Positions 37,462 to 48,081 of a DNA stretch of 64,000 nt are shown one piece after another. How positions within the stretch are numbered: the first letter of the stretch is position 1; each line of letters begins with the position of its first letter. Both the position numbers and the translations under genes were made by a program. The notes below the pieces were generated by a model that made no database searches, was not told the origin of the DNA, and saw only the letters and a program-made list of their open reading frames with translations. The DNA is taken from NCBI RefSeq assembly GCF_001307295.1, contig NZ_CP012700.1, positions 1,305,001 through 1,369,000 on the forward strand. Direction: 5' to 3'. The DNA comes from Sphingopyxis macrogoltabida. Lineage in GTDB: Bacteria > Pseudomonadota > Alphaproteobacteria > Sphingomonadales > Sphingomonadaceae.

Positions 37462-37679
37462 CGGGCTTGCGGCTCGGCGCTATCGCCGAAGAGAAGCCGG
37501 TTCGCCTTACGATCGAACTGACAGGACACGCCCATCGCGAACTGGTTGACTATGCCCGTGTCCACGCGAGACTAAACAGTCTGAGCGAGCCGTTGAGCCC
37601 GGAGAAGTTGGTCGGACCGATGATCGCGCGCTTCATCGCCTCGGATCGGGTGTTCGCAAGGGAACGTCGCCGGGACTGA
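37458..37679 (+). CDS. DUF2274 domain-containing protein (trbI-associated)
   Basis: A 73-residue protein: LRLGAIAEEKPVRLTIELTG, HRELVDYARVHARL, LSPEKLVGPMIARFIASDR. This small DUF2274 family is typically the gene directly after trbI in integrative conjugative elements and resembles ribbon-helix-helix proteins. It is intact but its module is gone. Confidence 0.85.
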   Translation: MTGLRLGAIAEEKPVRLTIELTGHAHRELVDYARVHARLNSLSEPLSPEKLVGPMIARFIASDRVFARERRRD

Positions 37680-37901
37680 CCAAAATGGCTGAGAGACAGT
37701 GGGAGGCCGGTAGCGACAAAAGTCGGTGCCGGCTTCGTGCTATTCAGCCTGGTGCTCGCCGAGCGAAATCGCTCCGCACAGTTCGAATCTTCCGATCATG
37801 ATTCGAATCGATTCCACCGTCATAATTACCGTCATAATTCGGATTCTATGACGGTGCGCGAAGCAGCGCTCCGAAAAAGTCTAATATTTTCAAGGGGAAG
37901 G
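37680..37901. other. Right-edge spacer of the element with short repeats
   Basis: A perfect 12-base tandem repeat, ACCGTCATAATT at 37816-37827 and 37828-37839, is followed by an inverted partial copy (ATGACGGT, 37848-37855). CAGTTCGAATCTTCCG at 37779-37794 resembles the T-loop part of the tRNA-Gln 3' end (CAGGTTCGAATCCTGCCG) and could be a decayed attachment site. No gene is visible. Confidence 0.5.
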
Positions 37902-37977
<76 letters not shown>

Positions 37978-38089
37978 ACGTGCCGTTTTCCGGCGCACCT
38001 TGCAGCATCGAGAGAGCCTCTTTGCTGCTAAGCGAGCGGCCAGCTATCATGGCGTTGCGGGGATGGCAATGGGCTGATTGAAGTTTTTG

Positions 38090-39196
38090 TCAGTGGAAGC
38101 GGCGGGTGCCGGTTTTGCTGTCGTTTTCGATCGCGAGAATGATGCCGACGCACGCCATGATCGTCAGCATCGACGAGCCGCCATAGGAGAAGAGGGGCAG
38201 GGGAATGCCGACCACCGGCGCCATGCCCATCACCATCGACAGGTTGATCGCGATGTAGAAGAAGATCGTCATGGTGAGGCCGGCCGCAACGAGCTGACCG
38301 AAGCGCGTCCGTGCCCGCAGCGCCACGCGCGTCGACCAGCGGAGCAGCAGGAAGAAGGCGAATAGCAGCCCGATGCCGCCGATCAGACCCCATTCCTCGG
38401 CCATCGTCGCGAAGATGAAGTCGGTGTGGCCTTCGGGGAGATAATCGAGGTGGCTCTGCGATCCGTTGAGGAAGCCCTTGCCGCCGATCCCGCCCGAGCC
38501 GATCGCGATCTTCGACTGGCTGATGTGGTAACCGGCGCCCAAGGGGTCGCTTTCGGGGTCGAGGAAGATCAGCACGCGCTTTTGCTGATAGTCGTGCAGC
38601 ATCGAGAACAGCACCGGCAAGGCAGCAGCCCCGGCGATGGCGGCGCCGCCGAACCACCAGAAGGGCAGGCCGGCGACGAACATCACGATGATACCGCTCG
38701 CGCAGATGGCGAGCGCGGTTCCAAGGTCCGGCTGGAGCATGACGAGCGCGGCGGGCAGCCCGATGACGATCAGCGCGGGCCACAGCGCGGTCCAGTTGCG
38801 TGTCTCGCCGGGCGGGAGCTGCGCGTAGAAGCGCGCGAGCGCGAGCACGATCGCCACCTTCATCAGTTCGGACGGCTGCAGGTTCATGAAGCCGAGGTTA
38901 AGCCATCGCTGGCTGCCGCCGCCGACGAAGCCGAGCAGTTCGACCGCGACGAGCAATATCAGGACCCCGATATAGCCGAGATAGGCGAAATCCTCGAAAA
39001 TCCGCAGGGGAAAGCGGCCGATTATCAGCGCGACGCCGAGGAAAACGAGGAAGCGCACGCCTTGCTGCAACGCCCATGGCGTGAAGCTGCCGCCCGCCGC
39101 CGAATAGAGCACGAGCAGCCCGAAACCGGTGATCGCGGACAGCAGCGCGATCAGTTTCCACGGGATGCGCTGGATCGCTGGCGGAACGGGGATCAT
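38090..39196 (-). CDS. mrdB: Rod-shape peptidoglycan glycosyltransferase RodA
   Basis: A 368-residue SEDS-family polymerase with about ten membrane helices that builds the glycan strands of side-wall peptidoglycan together with PBP2. Signature text: QRWLNLGFMNLQPSELMKVA, LVMLQPDLGTALA, QSHLDYLPEGHTDFIFATMAEEWG and PVVGIPLPLFSYGGSSML. ATG 39196 overlaps the stop of mrdA (ATGA). The longer frame to 39475 runs over mrdA and is rejected. Confidence 0.96.
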   Translation of the reverse strand: MIPVPPAIQRIPWKLIALLSAITGFGLLVLYSAAGGSFTPWALQQGVRFLVFLGVALIIGRFPLRIFEDFAYLGYIGVLILLVAVELLGFVGGGSQRWLNLGFMNLQPSELMKVAIVLALARFYAQLPPGETRNWTALWPALIVIGLPAALVMLQPDLGTALAICASGIIVMFVAGLPFWWFGGAAIAGAAALPVLFSMLHDYQQKRVLIFLDPESDPLGAGYHISQSKIAIGSGGIGGKGFLNGSQSHLDYLPEGHTDFIFATMAEEWGLIGGIGLLFAFFLLLRWSTRVALRARTRFGQLVAAGLTMTIFFYIAINLSMVMGMAPVVGIPLPLFSYGGSSMLTIMACVGIILAIENDSKTGTRRFH

Positions 39197-41112
39197 GCCG
39201 GCGGCTCCGGATCGGGGCCGCGCGAGGCGCCCGATTTCCAAGCCGCGTAATCGCGGTCCATGCGTTCCTTGATCGTGCCGCCCCAGCCGGCCTCGAAACC
39301 TTCGAGTGCTTCCATCGCCTTTTCGCGGTCGAACAGGAAGGTCATGAAATCCTTGGCGACCGGTGCCGCCGCGCGGCTGCCGCCCATGCCGTGCTCGATG
39401 ACCACCGCCGTGGCATAACGCGGATTGTCGACCGGCGCGAAACCGATGAACAGGCCATGGTCGCGGAACTTCCACGTCCCGCTCTTGCCGTTGCCGGTGC
39501 CGAGCCCGCGCACCTGTGCGGTGCCAGTCTTGCCCGCCATGGTGATGCCGTCGAGCGGCAGGCGGCTGCGCACCGCGGTGCCGGCGCCGTTGACCACCAG
39601 GTCCATGCCGTGGCGCGCGGTGGCGAGCGCTTCGGCCGAGAAGGGCAAGGGTTCGTTCTTGAATTCGCGGTTGATCAGGCGCGGATACAGCCGGCGCCCC
39701 GATGCGATCCGCGCCGCCATCACCGCGAGCTGGAGCGGATTGACGCTGACATAGCCCTGACCGATCACCGCATTCAGCGAATCCGATGCCGACCAGGCCT
39801 GTTTATATTTCTTCATCTTCCACGCGCTGTCGGGGATGGTGCCATAACGCTGGTTGCTGCCCGCGAGCTGAAATTCCTCGCCGAGCCCCATCAAGCGGGC
39901 GGTCGGTGCGATCGCGTCGTAGCCGAGCCGGTGCGCCAGCCAGTAGAAATAGCTGTTGCAGCTTTTCATGATCGCCGACGGCATGTCGAGGCTGCCGTGG
40001 ACTCCGAGGCAGCGGAAGAAGCGGCTGCCGAGGCGATAGCCGCCGATGCAGGTGTGGCGCTCGCTCGGGTCGACGCCATGTTCGATCGCCGCGATCGCGG
40101 CCATCGGCTTCAGCGTCGATCCGGGCGGATAAAGGCCGCGCGTCGCCTTGTTGATCAGCGGCTGATGGTCGTCGGCGCGCAGCCAGCTATATTCGCTATT
40201 GCTGATCCCGTCCGAAAAGCTGTTCGGATCGAAGCTCGGCATCGAACAAAAGGCGAGGATGTCGCCGTTCTGGCAATCGATGACGATCGCCGCGCCCGAT
40301 TCGCGCCCCATGCGCCGTGCCACATATTCCTGCAGGTCGGCGTCGATCGTCAGATGAACCGTCTTGCCCTGGGTGTCGGGCGTCGTATCCAGTTCGCGCA
40401 CCACCTTGCCGCGCGCAGTGACCTCGACGCGCTTCGCACCGGGTTTGCCGCGCAACATCGGCTGGAAATATTTCTCGAGCCCGTCCTTGCCCGTGCGGAA
40501 GCCCGGAGTGATGTAGAGCGGGTCCTTGACCTTCTCATATTCCTCGGCGGTTGGCGCGCCGACATAGCCGATCAGGTGTCCGACCGCGGCGCCTGTCGGA
40601 TAATTGCGGGCGAAGCCGCGCTGCGGCGCAATGCCGGGGAGCTCGGGCAGGCGGACGAGGATCGACGAATATTCGGCCTCGGTCATGTCTTCGGCGACCG
40701 CGACCGGCTGGAAACCCGATGCCGCCTTCAGGTCACGTTCGATCCGCTCCATTGCATCGCCGTCGAGCCGGAGCAGCGTCTTCAATTGGCCGAGCACCAG
40801 ATCCTTGTTGTGAAGCCGGTCGGGGATGATGTCGACGCGCAGCGACACACGGTTGTTCGCCAGCGCCTTGCCGTGCCGGTCGACGATCCAGCCCCGGCGG
40901 GGCGGCACGAGCGTCAGGTTGACGCGGTTGCTTTCCGATTCAAGCACATAGCGGTCGTTGTCGATGACCGAAATATAGGCCATGCGCGCGGCGAGCGCGA
41001 CGCCGACCGCCGCTTGCGCGCCGCCGACGACCAGCGCGCGGCGTGTGAAGGTAATACCCCGCCATGCCTCGGTGATCGGCGGGCTCTTGCGCTGGTTCTT
41101 GCGGCCAAACAT
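39193..41112 (-). CDS. mrdA: Penicillin-binding protein 2 (peptidoglycan transpeptidase)
   Basis: A 639-residue class B PBP that cross-links side-wall peptidoglycan. One N-terminal membrane helix (about 26-45), a dimerisation domain, then the transpeptidase with Ser332 in GSTLKPM (SxxK), Ser383-x-Asn385 in KSCNSYF, and Lys527-Thr-Gly in AGKTGTAQV. Overlaps rodA by four bases and follows mreD by ten. Confidence 0.96.
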   Translation of the reverse strand: MFGRKNQRKSPPITEAWRGITFTRRALVVGGAQAAVGVALAARMAYISVIDNDRYVLESESNRVNLTLVPPRRGWIVDRHGKALANNRVSLRVDIIPDRLHNKDLVLGQLKTLLRLDGDAMERIERDLKAASGFQPVAVAEDMTEAEYSSILVRLPELPGIAPQRGFARNYPTGAAVGHLIGYVGAPTAEEYEKVKDPLYITPGFRTGKDGLEKYFQPMLRGKPGAKRVEVTARGKVVRELDTTPDTQGKTVHLTIDADLQEYVARRMGRESGAAIVIDCQNGDILAFCSMPSFDPNSFSDGISNSEYSWLRADDHQPLINKATRGLYPPGSTLKPMAAIAAIEHGVDPSERHTCIGGYRLGSRFFRCLGVHGSLDMPSAIMKSCNSYFYWLAHRLGYDAIAPTARLMGLGEEFQLAGSNQRYGTIPDSAWKMKKYKQAWSASDSLNAVIGQGYVSVNPLQLAVMAARIASGRRLYPRLINREFKNEPLPFSAEALATARHGMDLVVNGAGTAVRSRLPLDGITMAGKTGTAQVRGLGTGNGKSGTWKFRDHGLFIGFAPVDNPRYATAVVIEHGMGGSRAAAPVAKDFMTFLFDREKAMEALEGFEAGWGGTIKERMDRDYAAWKSGASRGPDPEPPA

Positions 41113-41122
41113 TGTCGTGGGT

Positions 41123-41644
41123 TTATCTGCGTTTCAGGCGGAAATTGTCAAACTTGCCGGTGAGGCGAAGGAAGAGCGGGACGAGCAGTGCCGATATAAC
41201 GATCTGCGGCACGACGAGCCCGAGGACATGGCCCGGCGCCGCGTGGGGATGCGCGATCAACGCCGCAAGCGACTGGATGATCGCGATCAGCAGCGCGGCA
41301 ATCGCCCAGTCGTGGAAGAAGCCGCGCCAATAGATGCGCTGCGACGAATAATGGATCGCGATGCTCGCGAGCGTCCACAGCCCGACCGCCGTGCCGATCG
41401 GTGCGCCGCTGAACAGATCGTCCCACAGACCGAGCGGCAGGCCGACCCACACCGGCCACATTTCGGTGCGCAGGAGCTGCCAGCACAGGAAGAAGAGCAG
41501 GCCGAGCGGCGGCAGCACGGGCGAATTGGCGATCAGCGGCAGCATCAGCGGCAGTGCGGACGCGACCATCACCGTCGCGACCGGAACGATTCGCATCCGC
41601 CACAGCGATGCCGGTTCGCCGAGGCGAGGGCCCTTCTGGTTCAT
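41123..41644 (-). CDS. mreD: Rod shape-determining protein MreD
   Basis: A 173-residue protein with five to six hydrophobic helices, the membrane component of the elongasome. LGLLFFLCWQLLRTEMWPVWVGLPLGLWDDLFSG (in parts) and the position between mreC and mrdA identify it. ATGA overlap with mreC. Confidence 0.93.
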   Translation of the reverse strand: MNQKGPRLGEPASLWRMRIVPVATVMVASALPLMLPLIANSPVLPPLGLLFFLCWQLLRTEMWPVWVGLPLGLWDDLFSGAPIGTAVGLWTLASIAIHYSSQRIYWRGFFHDWAIAALLIAIIQSLAALIAHPHAAPGHVLGLVVPQIVISALLVPLFLRLTGKFDNFRLKRR

Positions 41645-42534
41645 GGCGCAGCGGCGGGCGGCGGCGCCGGTGCGGCCTGCGCCTCGATATTATCGGGCGT
41701 ATAGGGGCGCAGCACTGCAACCGCATCGACCTTGCCGGGATCGGCGAGCGGCCGCGCCAGCGCGCCGTCGTCCTGGCGGCGCACGACGATCGCGACCGGG
41801 ATATTGGGCGGATAGAGCCCGCCGGTGCCCGATGTGACGAGGATGTCGCCGGGCTTGAACGGGTTGTTGGCGATGTTGAGCGTCCGCACGTCGAGGTCGC
41901 CGTTGCCGCGGCCGGTGGCGAGCGCGGGCAGACCGTCGCTGGCGCGGCGGACCGGAACGACATTATCGACGTCGGTGAGCAGCAGGACCTGCGACACCGA
42001 TGGACCGGCGCTGAGTACGCGGCCGATCAGTCCGTCGGCACCGCGCACCGGCTGTCCCGACGCGACGCCGAGATTGCGGCCGATGCTGAGCAGCGCGATG
42101 CGCTTGCTGCTCGTCGACGTCGAGGTCAGCAGATAGCCGTTGGCGAGCGCCGCCTTATCGATCTGCTGCAGGTCCAGCAGGCCCTTGAGTTGCCGATTCT
42201 CTTCCTGCAATGAACTCGTCGCGACGAGCTTGCGGCGCGTTTCGGCCAGTTCCTTGCGCAGCCGCCGGTTCTGCGATCCCGCTGCGACATAGGCGCCGAC
42301 GCTGTCGTCGATCCCCGAAATCGACCCCGTCACCGATCGCGTCACGCGCGCGATGGGCGCGGTGACTTCCTGGCTCGCCACGCGCAGCGCGGCGAAGCCG
42401 ACGGGATCAACGACCGAAAGGATCGCGAGCAACAGTCCCGCCACCGCCCCGGTCACCGCGATGACATAGGCAGCGAACAGGCTGTACTGGGCCTTTCGGG
42501 ATTGCCCCGGACGCCGATGTGCCGGGCGAGCCAT
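41641..42534 (-). CDS. mreC: Rod shape-determining protein MreC
   Basis: A 297-residue bitopic protein: membrane helix (AVAGLLLAILSVVDPVGF), a coiled coil (RKELAETRRKLVATSSLQEENRQLKGLLDL in part) and two beta-barrel domains (IGRNLGVASGQPVRGADGLIGRV, GGLYPPNIPVAIVV). It connects cytoplasmic MreB to periplasmic PBP2. Overlaps mreD by four bases and follows mreB by 17. Confidence 0.95.
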   Translation of the reverse strand: MARPAHRRPGQSRKAQYSLFAAYVIAVTGAVAGLLLAILSVVDPVGFAALRVASQEVTAPIARVTRSVTGSISGIDDSVGAYVAAGSQNRRLRKELAETRRKLVATSSLQEENRQLKGLLDLQQIDKAALANGYLLTSTSTSSKRIALLSIGRNLGVASGQPVRGADGLIGRVLSAGPSVSQVLLLTDVDNVVPVRRASDGLPALATGRGNGDLDVRTLNIANNPFKPGDILVTSGTGGLYPPNIPVAIVVRRQDDGALARPLADPGKVDAVAVLRPYTPDNIEAQAAPAPPPAAAP

Positions 42535-42551
42535 GGTTCAGCGCCTGGGTA

Positions 42552-43613
<1,062 letters not shown>

Positions 43614-43793
43614 TCATCGAAGCCGCGCCCCGAACGGAGTGCGCCCCTGTCGTGATTTTTACCCGCGCGCCCGGCCGGCGACAGCAGCAATCAGGGGGAG
43701 ATTCCGGCTCGTCCACGGGGGCTGGCTGGACAAAATGATCGGGGCTGTGCGGGTGGGTCGCGATTTGCGTCCGACTGCGCTACGAGAGGCCTT

Positions 43794-45620
43794 ATGTCAA
43801 TACGCCGCCTGCCGGAAAAGCTCGTAAATCGGATCGCAGCCGGTGAAGTGGTCGAAAGACCCGCCGCGGCGCTCAAAGAACTGGTTGAAAACGCCATCGA
43901 CGCCGGTGCGACTCGCATTTCGGTGCGAATCGCCGAGGGCGGAATATTACGCCTTGAAGTCGAGGACGACGGGTGCGGCATGACCGCCGCCGACATAGCG
44001 CTGGCGCTCGAACGCCATGCTACGTCGAAGCTGCCCGACGATGCGATCGAGGATGTCACGACATTGGGCTTTCGCGGCGAGGCGCTGCCCTCGATTGCCA
44101 GCGTCGCGCGGCTCACGCTCGAAAGCCGCGTCGCCGGCGGCGATGGCTGGAGGCGCATCGTCGATAATGGCGCGGTCGTTGCCGAAGGCCCGGCGGCGCT
44201 CGGCAAGGGAACGCGCGTCCTCGTCGAGGACCTGTTCGCCCGCGTTCCGGCACGGCGCAAATTCCTGCGCAGCGGGCGGAGCGAATATGCCGCCTGCCTC
44301 GATGTCGTTCGGCGGCTGGCGATGGCGCGGCCCGACGTGGGCTTCACCGTTGAGCATGACGGGCGCCGTGTGCTGGACGTGCAGGGCGGGCAGGACCGGC
44401 TGGCGCGCGTCGCGGCGCTGACCCAGCGCGAACTCGCTGCGAACAGCATCGGCGTCGATTTGGACCGCGGCGAGGTCCATCTCGGCGGCGTGATCAGCCT
44501 GCCGACCTACAATCGCGGCATCGCCGATCACCAATATCTGTTCGTCAACGGGCGGCCGGTGAAGGACCGGCTGCTCGTCGGGGCGCTGCGCGGCGCCTAT
44601 GCCGACCTGCTCGCGCGCGACCGTCATCCCGTCGTCGCCTTGTTCCTCGACGTGCCGACCAGCGAGGTCGACGTGAACGTCCATCCCGCCAAGACCGAAG
44701 TGCGCTTTCGCGACCCGCAGCTTATCCGCGGGATGATCGTCGGCGGGCTTCGCCGTGCACTCGACGAACATGGCTTTCGCAGCATCCAGCGTCCCGCTGA
44801 AGTTGCGGCGGTCGCATGGCAGCAGGAACCGGTGGCGCCGGTGCCGACTCTGTTCGCGGCACATCTGCCGTATCCGCACGCGCCCGCGACGCACCTGTTT
44901 GGGGCCGACGGCGACACCGCGACGCTTGCGCTGCTCCGCGACCGCGTCGTCGATTTTTCGGCGCCGCGCGAAGCGGCACCTGACACGCTGCCGATGGGAC
45001 GCGCCGAAGCCGCAACCGCGCCGGTGCCGCACGCCGCCGAGCATCCGCTCGGCATCGCGCGCGGCCAGATCGCGCGCACCTATATCGTCGCCGAGGCGGA
45101 GGACGGACTCGTCATCGTCGACCAACATGCGGCGCACGAACGGCTGGTGCTCGAACAATTGCGCCGCGGGATGAGCGGCCAGCGCGTGCCGTCGCAGGGG
45201 CTGCTGCTGCCCGAGGTCGTCGAACTCGACGAACCGGCGTGCGACCGGGTCGAGGCGGCGACGGCCGAACTCGCTGCGCTGGGCGTCGAGGTCGAACGCT
45301 TTGGCCCCGCGGCGGTCATGGTTCGCGCAACCCCGGCGATGCTCGGCGCCGTCGATTGCCAGAAGCTGGTCACCGACATCGCCGACGATCTCGCCGGCTA
45401 TGACGCGGCGCTCGGCCTCAATGAAAAGCTCGAACTCGTCGCCGCCACGATGGCCTGTCACGGATCGGTGCGCGCCGGCCGGACGCTCAACGTTGCCGAG
45501 ATGAATGCGCTGCTCCGCCAGATGGAAATCACCCCGCATTCGGGCCAGTGCAACCATGGCCGTCCGACCTGGGTGAAGCTGGCGATGGACGATGTGGAGA
45601 AGCTGTTCGGGCGCAAATGA
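43794..45620 (+). CDS. mutL: DNA mismatch repair protein MutL
   Basis: A 608-residue GHKL ATPase linking MutS to downstream repair. The N-terminal ATPase shows RIAAGEVVERPAAALKELVE, NAIDAGATRI, DDGCGMTAAD and GFRGEALPSI; the S5 domain GRPVKDRLL and NVHPAKTEVRF; the C-terminal dimerisation domain QHAAHERLVLEQL and HSGQCNHGRPTWVKL. The zinc-site endonuclease signature DQHA...E(x)4E is only partly present, as is usual to check in alphaproteobacterial MutL. Confidence 0.96.
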   Translation: MSIRRLPEKLVNRIAAGEVVERPAAALKELVENAIDAGATRISVRIAEGGILRLEVEDDGCGMTAADIALALERHATSKLPDDAIEDVTTLGFRGEALPSIASVARLTLESRVAGGDGWRRIVDNGAVVAEGPAALGKGTRVLVEDLFARVPARRKFLRSGRSEYAACLDVVRRLAMARPDVGFTVEHDGRRVLDVQGGQDRLARVAALTQRELAANSIGVDLDRGEVHLGGVISLPTYNRGIADHQYLFVNGRPVKDRLLVGALRGAYADLLARDRHPVVALFLDVPTSEVDVNVHPAKTEVRFRDPQLIRGMIVGGLRRALDEHGFRSIQRPAEVAAVAWQQEPVAPVPTLFAAHLPYPHAPATHLFGADGDTATLALLRDRVVDFSAPREAAPDTLPMGRAEAATAPVPHAAEHPLGIARGQIARTYIVAEAEDGLVIVDQHAAHERLVLEQLRRGMSGQRVPSQGLLLPEVVELDEPACDRVEAATAELAALGVEVERFGPAAVMVRATPAMLGAVDCQKLVTDIADDLAGYDAALGLNEKLELVAATMACHGSVRAGRTLNVAEMNALLRQMEITPHSGQCNHGRPTWVKLAMDDVEKLFGRK

Positions 45621-45662
45621 GGAACGGCCGTTTCGGGGTGGATTCCTGACCGTCCTCTATTT

Positions 45663-45745
45663 CCGTTCGTGTCGAGCGAAGTCGAGACACCCGTCGGCCT
45701 TACGCCCAGCCTGAGGGGCATCTCGACTTCGCTCGATGCGAACGG
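45663..45745. repeat. REPIN-like twin-hairpin repeat, copy 2 of 3
   Basis: Same arms as the copies at 11545 and 63267; the central 20-odd bases differ. It lies 43 bases after the mutL stop. Confidence 0.9.
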
Positions 45746-45911
45746 GTAAGGTTGGCCCAAACGGCAAAAACCGGCCGAAAGCCCACGTACACCGCACCGC
45801 CGCTTTCACGGTATTGCACCCCTTAACCTCGATCGTTAGTAAGCTCAGCGTCGTCGAAACGAACGGGCTCCCCTTGCTCGCCAGTCCCCCGACCAAAGGA
45901 GAAAAAAGTCG

Positions 45912-46424
45912 ATGAAATCCCCTCTTGCGGCGCCGCTGTGCGCCTTGCTTCTGCTTGCCGGCTGTTCGGGCGAACCCCAGTCCGAAGCCAAGACACCCCC
46001 CGCCAAGACCGAAACCGCCGAGAAGAAGCTGCCCGACACCGGCGGCGATACGCCGATCGAGCTTAAGGCCATCGGCAAGGGCGAACTGCTCGCGCTCAAG
46101 GGTGAACTCGGTTGCAGCTTCACCGTCAAGGGACAGGATGGCGCGGCGCTGGTCGCCAAGGCCGACGTCGGCGCCGACGCCCTGACCGAGGGTGCGGTGA
46201 AGATCGGCGATCGCGTCCAGCGCGTCGCGGGCTCGGGCGGTTTCGGCGCGCTCGAAAAAGGCATGGAATTGTCGGGCCCCGGCCTGAAGCTGGCGGTCGA
46301 GCGGACGTCGGAAATGTCGAAGAAGACCGGGAACGAGCAGACCGTCTATCCGGCCAAGCTGGTCGCCAGCCGGACCTATGGCGGCGAGCAGAGCTTCGAC
46401 GGCGAATGGGCCTGCGGCGCCTGA
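45912..46424 (+). CDS. Predicted lipoprotein, 170 aa
   Basis: Signal peptide LCALLLLAGC gives a lipobox with Cys19. The mature protein has a Pro/Lys/Glu linker, then a compact domain with KGELLALKGELGCSFTVKGQ, VKIGDRVQRVAGSGGFGALEKG and a final ASRTYGGEQSFDGEWACGA, where the two cysteines could form a disulfide. I do not recognise the family. Isolated on the plus strand, convergent with phoD. Confidence 0.75.
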   Translation: MKSPLAAPLCALLLLAGCSGEPQSEAKTPPAKTETAEKKLPDTGGDTPIELKAIGKGELLALKGELGCSFTVKGQDGAALVAKADVGADALTEGAVKIGDRVQRVAGSGGFGALEKGMELSGPGLKLAVERTSEMSKKTGNEQTVYPAKLVASRTYGGEQSFDGEWACGA

Positions 46425-46445
46425 CGCCGCCGGATCACGCCGGGG

Positions 46446-48014
46446 TCACGCCATCGTGATCCCGGCGCGGCCATTCTCGACCACCCCCGTCGCGCGCTTC
46501 GACAGCGTGTTGACCGGGGTCGTCACCTTGTCGACGACCATGAAGTGCGTCTGCCACGCCGCGCGGCCGACGTCGCAGACCATATAGCCGCGCTGGTCGT
46601 TGGCGAATTTGAGTTCGGGGTTCAGCGCGAGCCATTCGTCGCTGCCCTTGCGCTTGTCACTGCCGTCGCCGCCGCTCGAAATCGAGGTGCCGACGAATTC
46701 GCCGCCGACGACCTTGTCCCTGTGAATCAGGTCGCCGCAGAAATTCTGATGCTCGTCGCCGGTCAGCACGACGACATTCTTTAGTCCGCCCATGCGCGCC
46801 AGCATCCGCTCGCGCGGCGCCTCGTAACCCGCCCAGCTATCGAGGTTCAGGATCTTCGCGGGCTCGGCCGGGTCGCGGCGGCGGTCGAGCGACATCATCG
46901 TCACCTGCTGCGCCAGCGCATTCCACGTCGCGCCGCCCGCGCCGAGGTTGCGGTTCAGCCAGTCTTCCTGTGCCTTGCCGAGCACCGCGGCATTTTTGTC
47001 ATAGACGCCGGGGCAGGCGGGTTTGAACCCGTCGTCGCACGGCTGGTCGCTGCGATATTGCCGCGTGTCGAGCAATTGCATCGCCATCAGGTCGCCGTAC
47101 CGAAGCTCGCGGTTGAGTGCGACCATGCCGCCGCGCGGCAACAGCGCGCGGCGTACCGGCATATGTTCGTACCACGCCTGAATCGCCGCCTGCTTCTTCA
47201 GCATGAAAACTTCGGGCGGCGGCGCGTCGGGGTCGTTGGTGGCGAGGCCGAGCTTCCAGTTGTCGATGTCCGAAACCCAGTCGTTGCGGATTTCATGGTC
47301 GTCGAAGCTCGACAGAAAGGCGTGGGTGCAGCGCGCCGCCTGCAGGTCCATGTCGCCGAGCTGCTGCGCATAGGCGAGGCGGTAGTCGCCAAGGTCGACA
47401 AGATTGCGGAACGCATGCTTGCGCACCGGACGGCTCGGCAGGCCGTCGTTGAACAGATAGTCCTGGCTATATTCGTAAATGAAGTCGCCATAATGATAGA
47501 CGAAGGCGAGCTCCTCGCGCGCGAGGTGGCGGTAGGCGCCGAAAAAGCCGCTTTCGAAATGCTGACAGCCGCAGACGCCGAATTTGAGCGCCTCGACGGG
47601 TGCGCCGACACGCGGCAGGGTGCGCGCACGGCCGCGCAGGCTGCGTTCGCCGCCGGCGGTGAAGCGGTAATAATAGGGACGGTCGGGTTGCAGCCCGGCG
47701 ACCTCGACATGGACGCTGTGACCGAGTTCGGGTCGCGCCAGTTCGATGCCCTTCGCGACGATCTCGCGAAAGCCGCTGTCGTTTGCAACCTCCCAGTCGA
47801 CGGGCACCGGCGCCAGCGGCATGCCGCCGTGCGGCGCCATCGGCTCGGGCGCGAGGCGGGTCCAGATGACGAAACCATCGCTCACCGGATCGCCCGCCGC
47901 GACGCCGAGGCTGAACGGGAACTCGCGGAACAGCCCGCCTTCGGCACGAAGGATCGCGGGGGCGGCAAGCCCCACGAGCGTCGCAGAGGCAAGGAAGTGG
48001 CGGCGGCTGACCAT
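46446..48014 (-). CDS. phoD: PhoD family alkaline phosphatase/phosphodiesterase (Tat-exported)
   Basis: A 522-residue enzyme with a twin-arginine signal (MVSRRHFLASATLVGLAAPA), an N-terminal Ig-like domain (FSLGVAAGDPVSDGFVIWTRLAP) and the metallophosphatase domain: KFGVCGCQHFESGFFGAYRH, YHYGDFIYEY, SSFDDHEIRNDW, NVVVLTGDEHQNF. PhoD enzymes bind Fe/Ca and cleave phosphomono- and diesters in the periplasm. No clear Pho box was seen before the start. Confidence 0.92.
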   Translation of the reverse strand: MVSRRHFLASATLVGLAAPAILRAEGGLFREFPFSLGVAAGDPVSDGFVIWTRLAPEPMAPHGGMPLAPVPVDWEVANDSGFREIVAKGIELARPELGHSVHVEVAGLQPDRPYYYRFTAGGERSLRGRARTLPRVGAPVEALKFGVCGCQHFESGFFGAYRHLAREELAFVYHYGDFIYEYSQDYLFNDGLPSRPVRKHAFRNLVDLGDYRLAYAQQLGDMDLQAARCTHAFLSSFDDHEIRNDWVSDIDNWKLGLATNDPDAPPPEVFMLKKQAAIQAWYEHMPVRRALLPRGGMVALNRELRYGDLMAMQLLDTRQYRSDQPCDDGFKPACPGVYDKNAAVLGKAQEDWLNRNLGAGGATWNALAQQVTMMSLDRRRDPAEPAKILNLDSWAGYEAPRERMLARMGGLKNVVVLTGDEHQNFCGDLIHRDKVVGGEFVGTSISSGGDGSDKRKGSDEWLALNPELKFANDQRGYMVCDVGRAAWQTHFMVVDKVTTPVNTLSKRATGVVENGRAGITMA

Positions 48015-48081
48015 GGCGGCTCCGTGGAGATGCGAATCGATGGCTTTCGCTAGACGAGCCGAAAGTTACATCAATGCGTCG

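Noticed and set aside
48015..48081. Pho box before phoD
   Set aside because: Only a poor match (TGTAAC…GCTCGTC); not supported.
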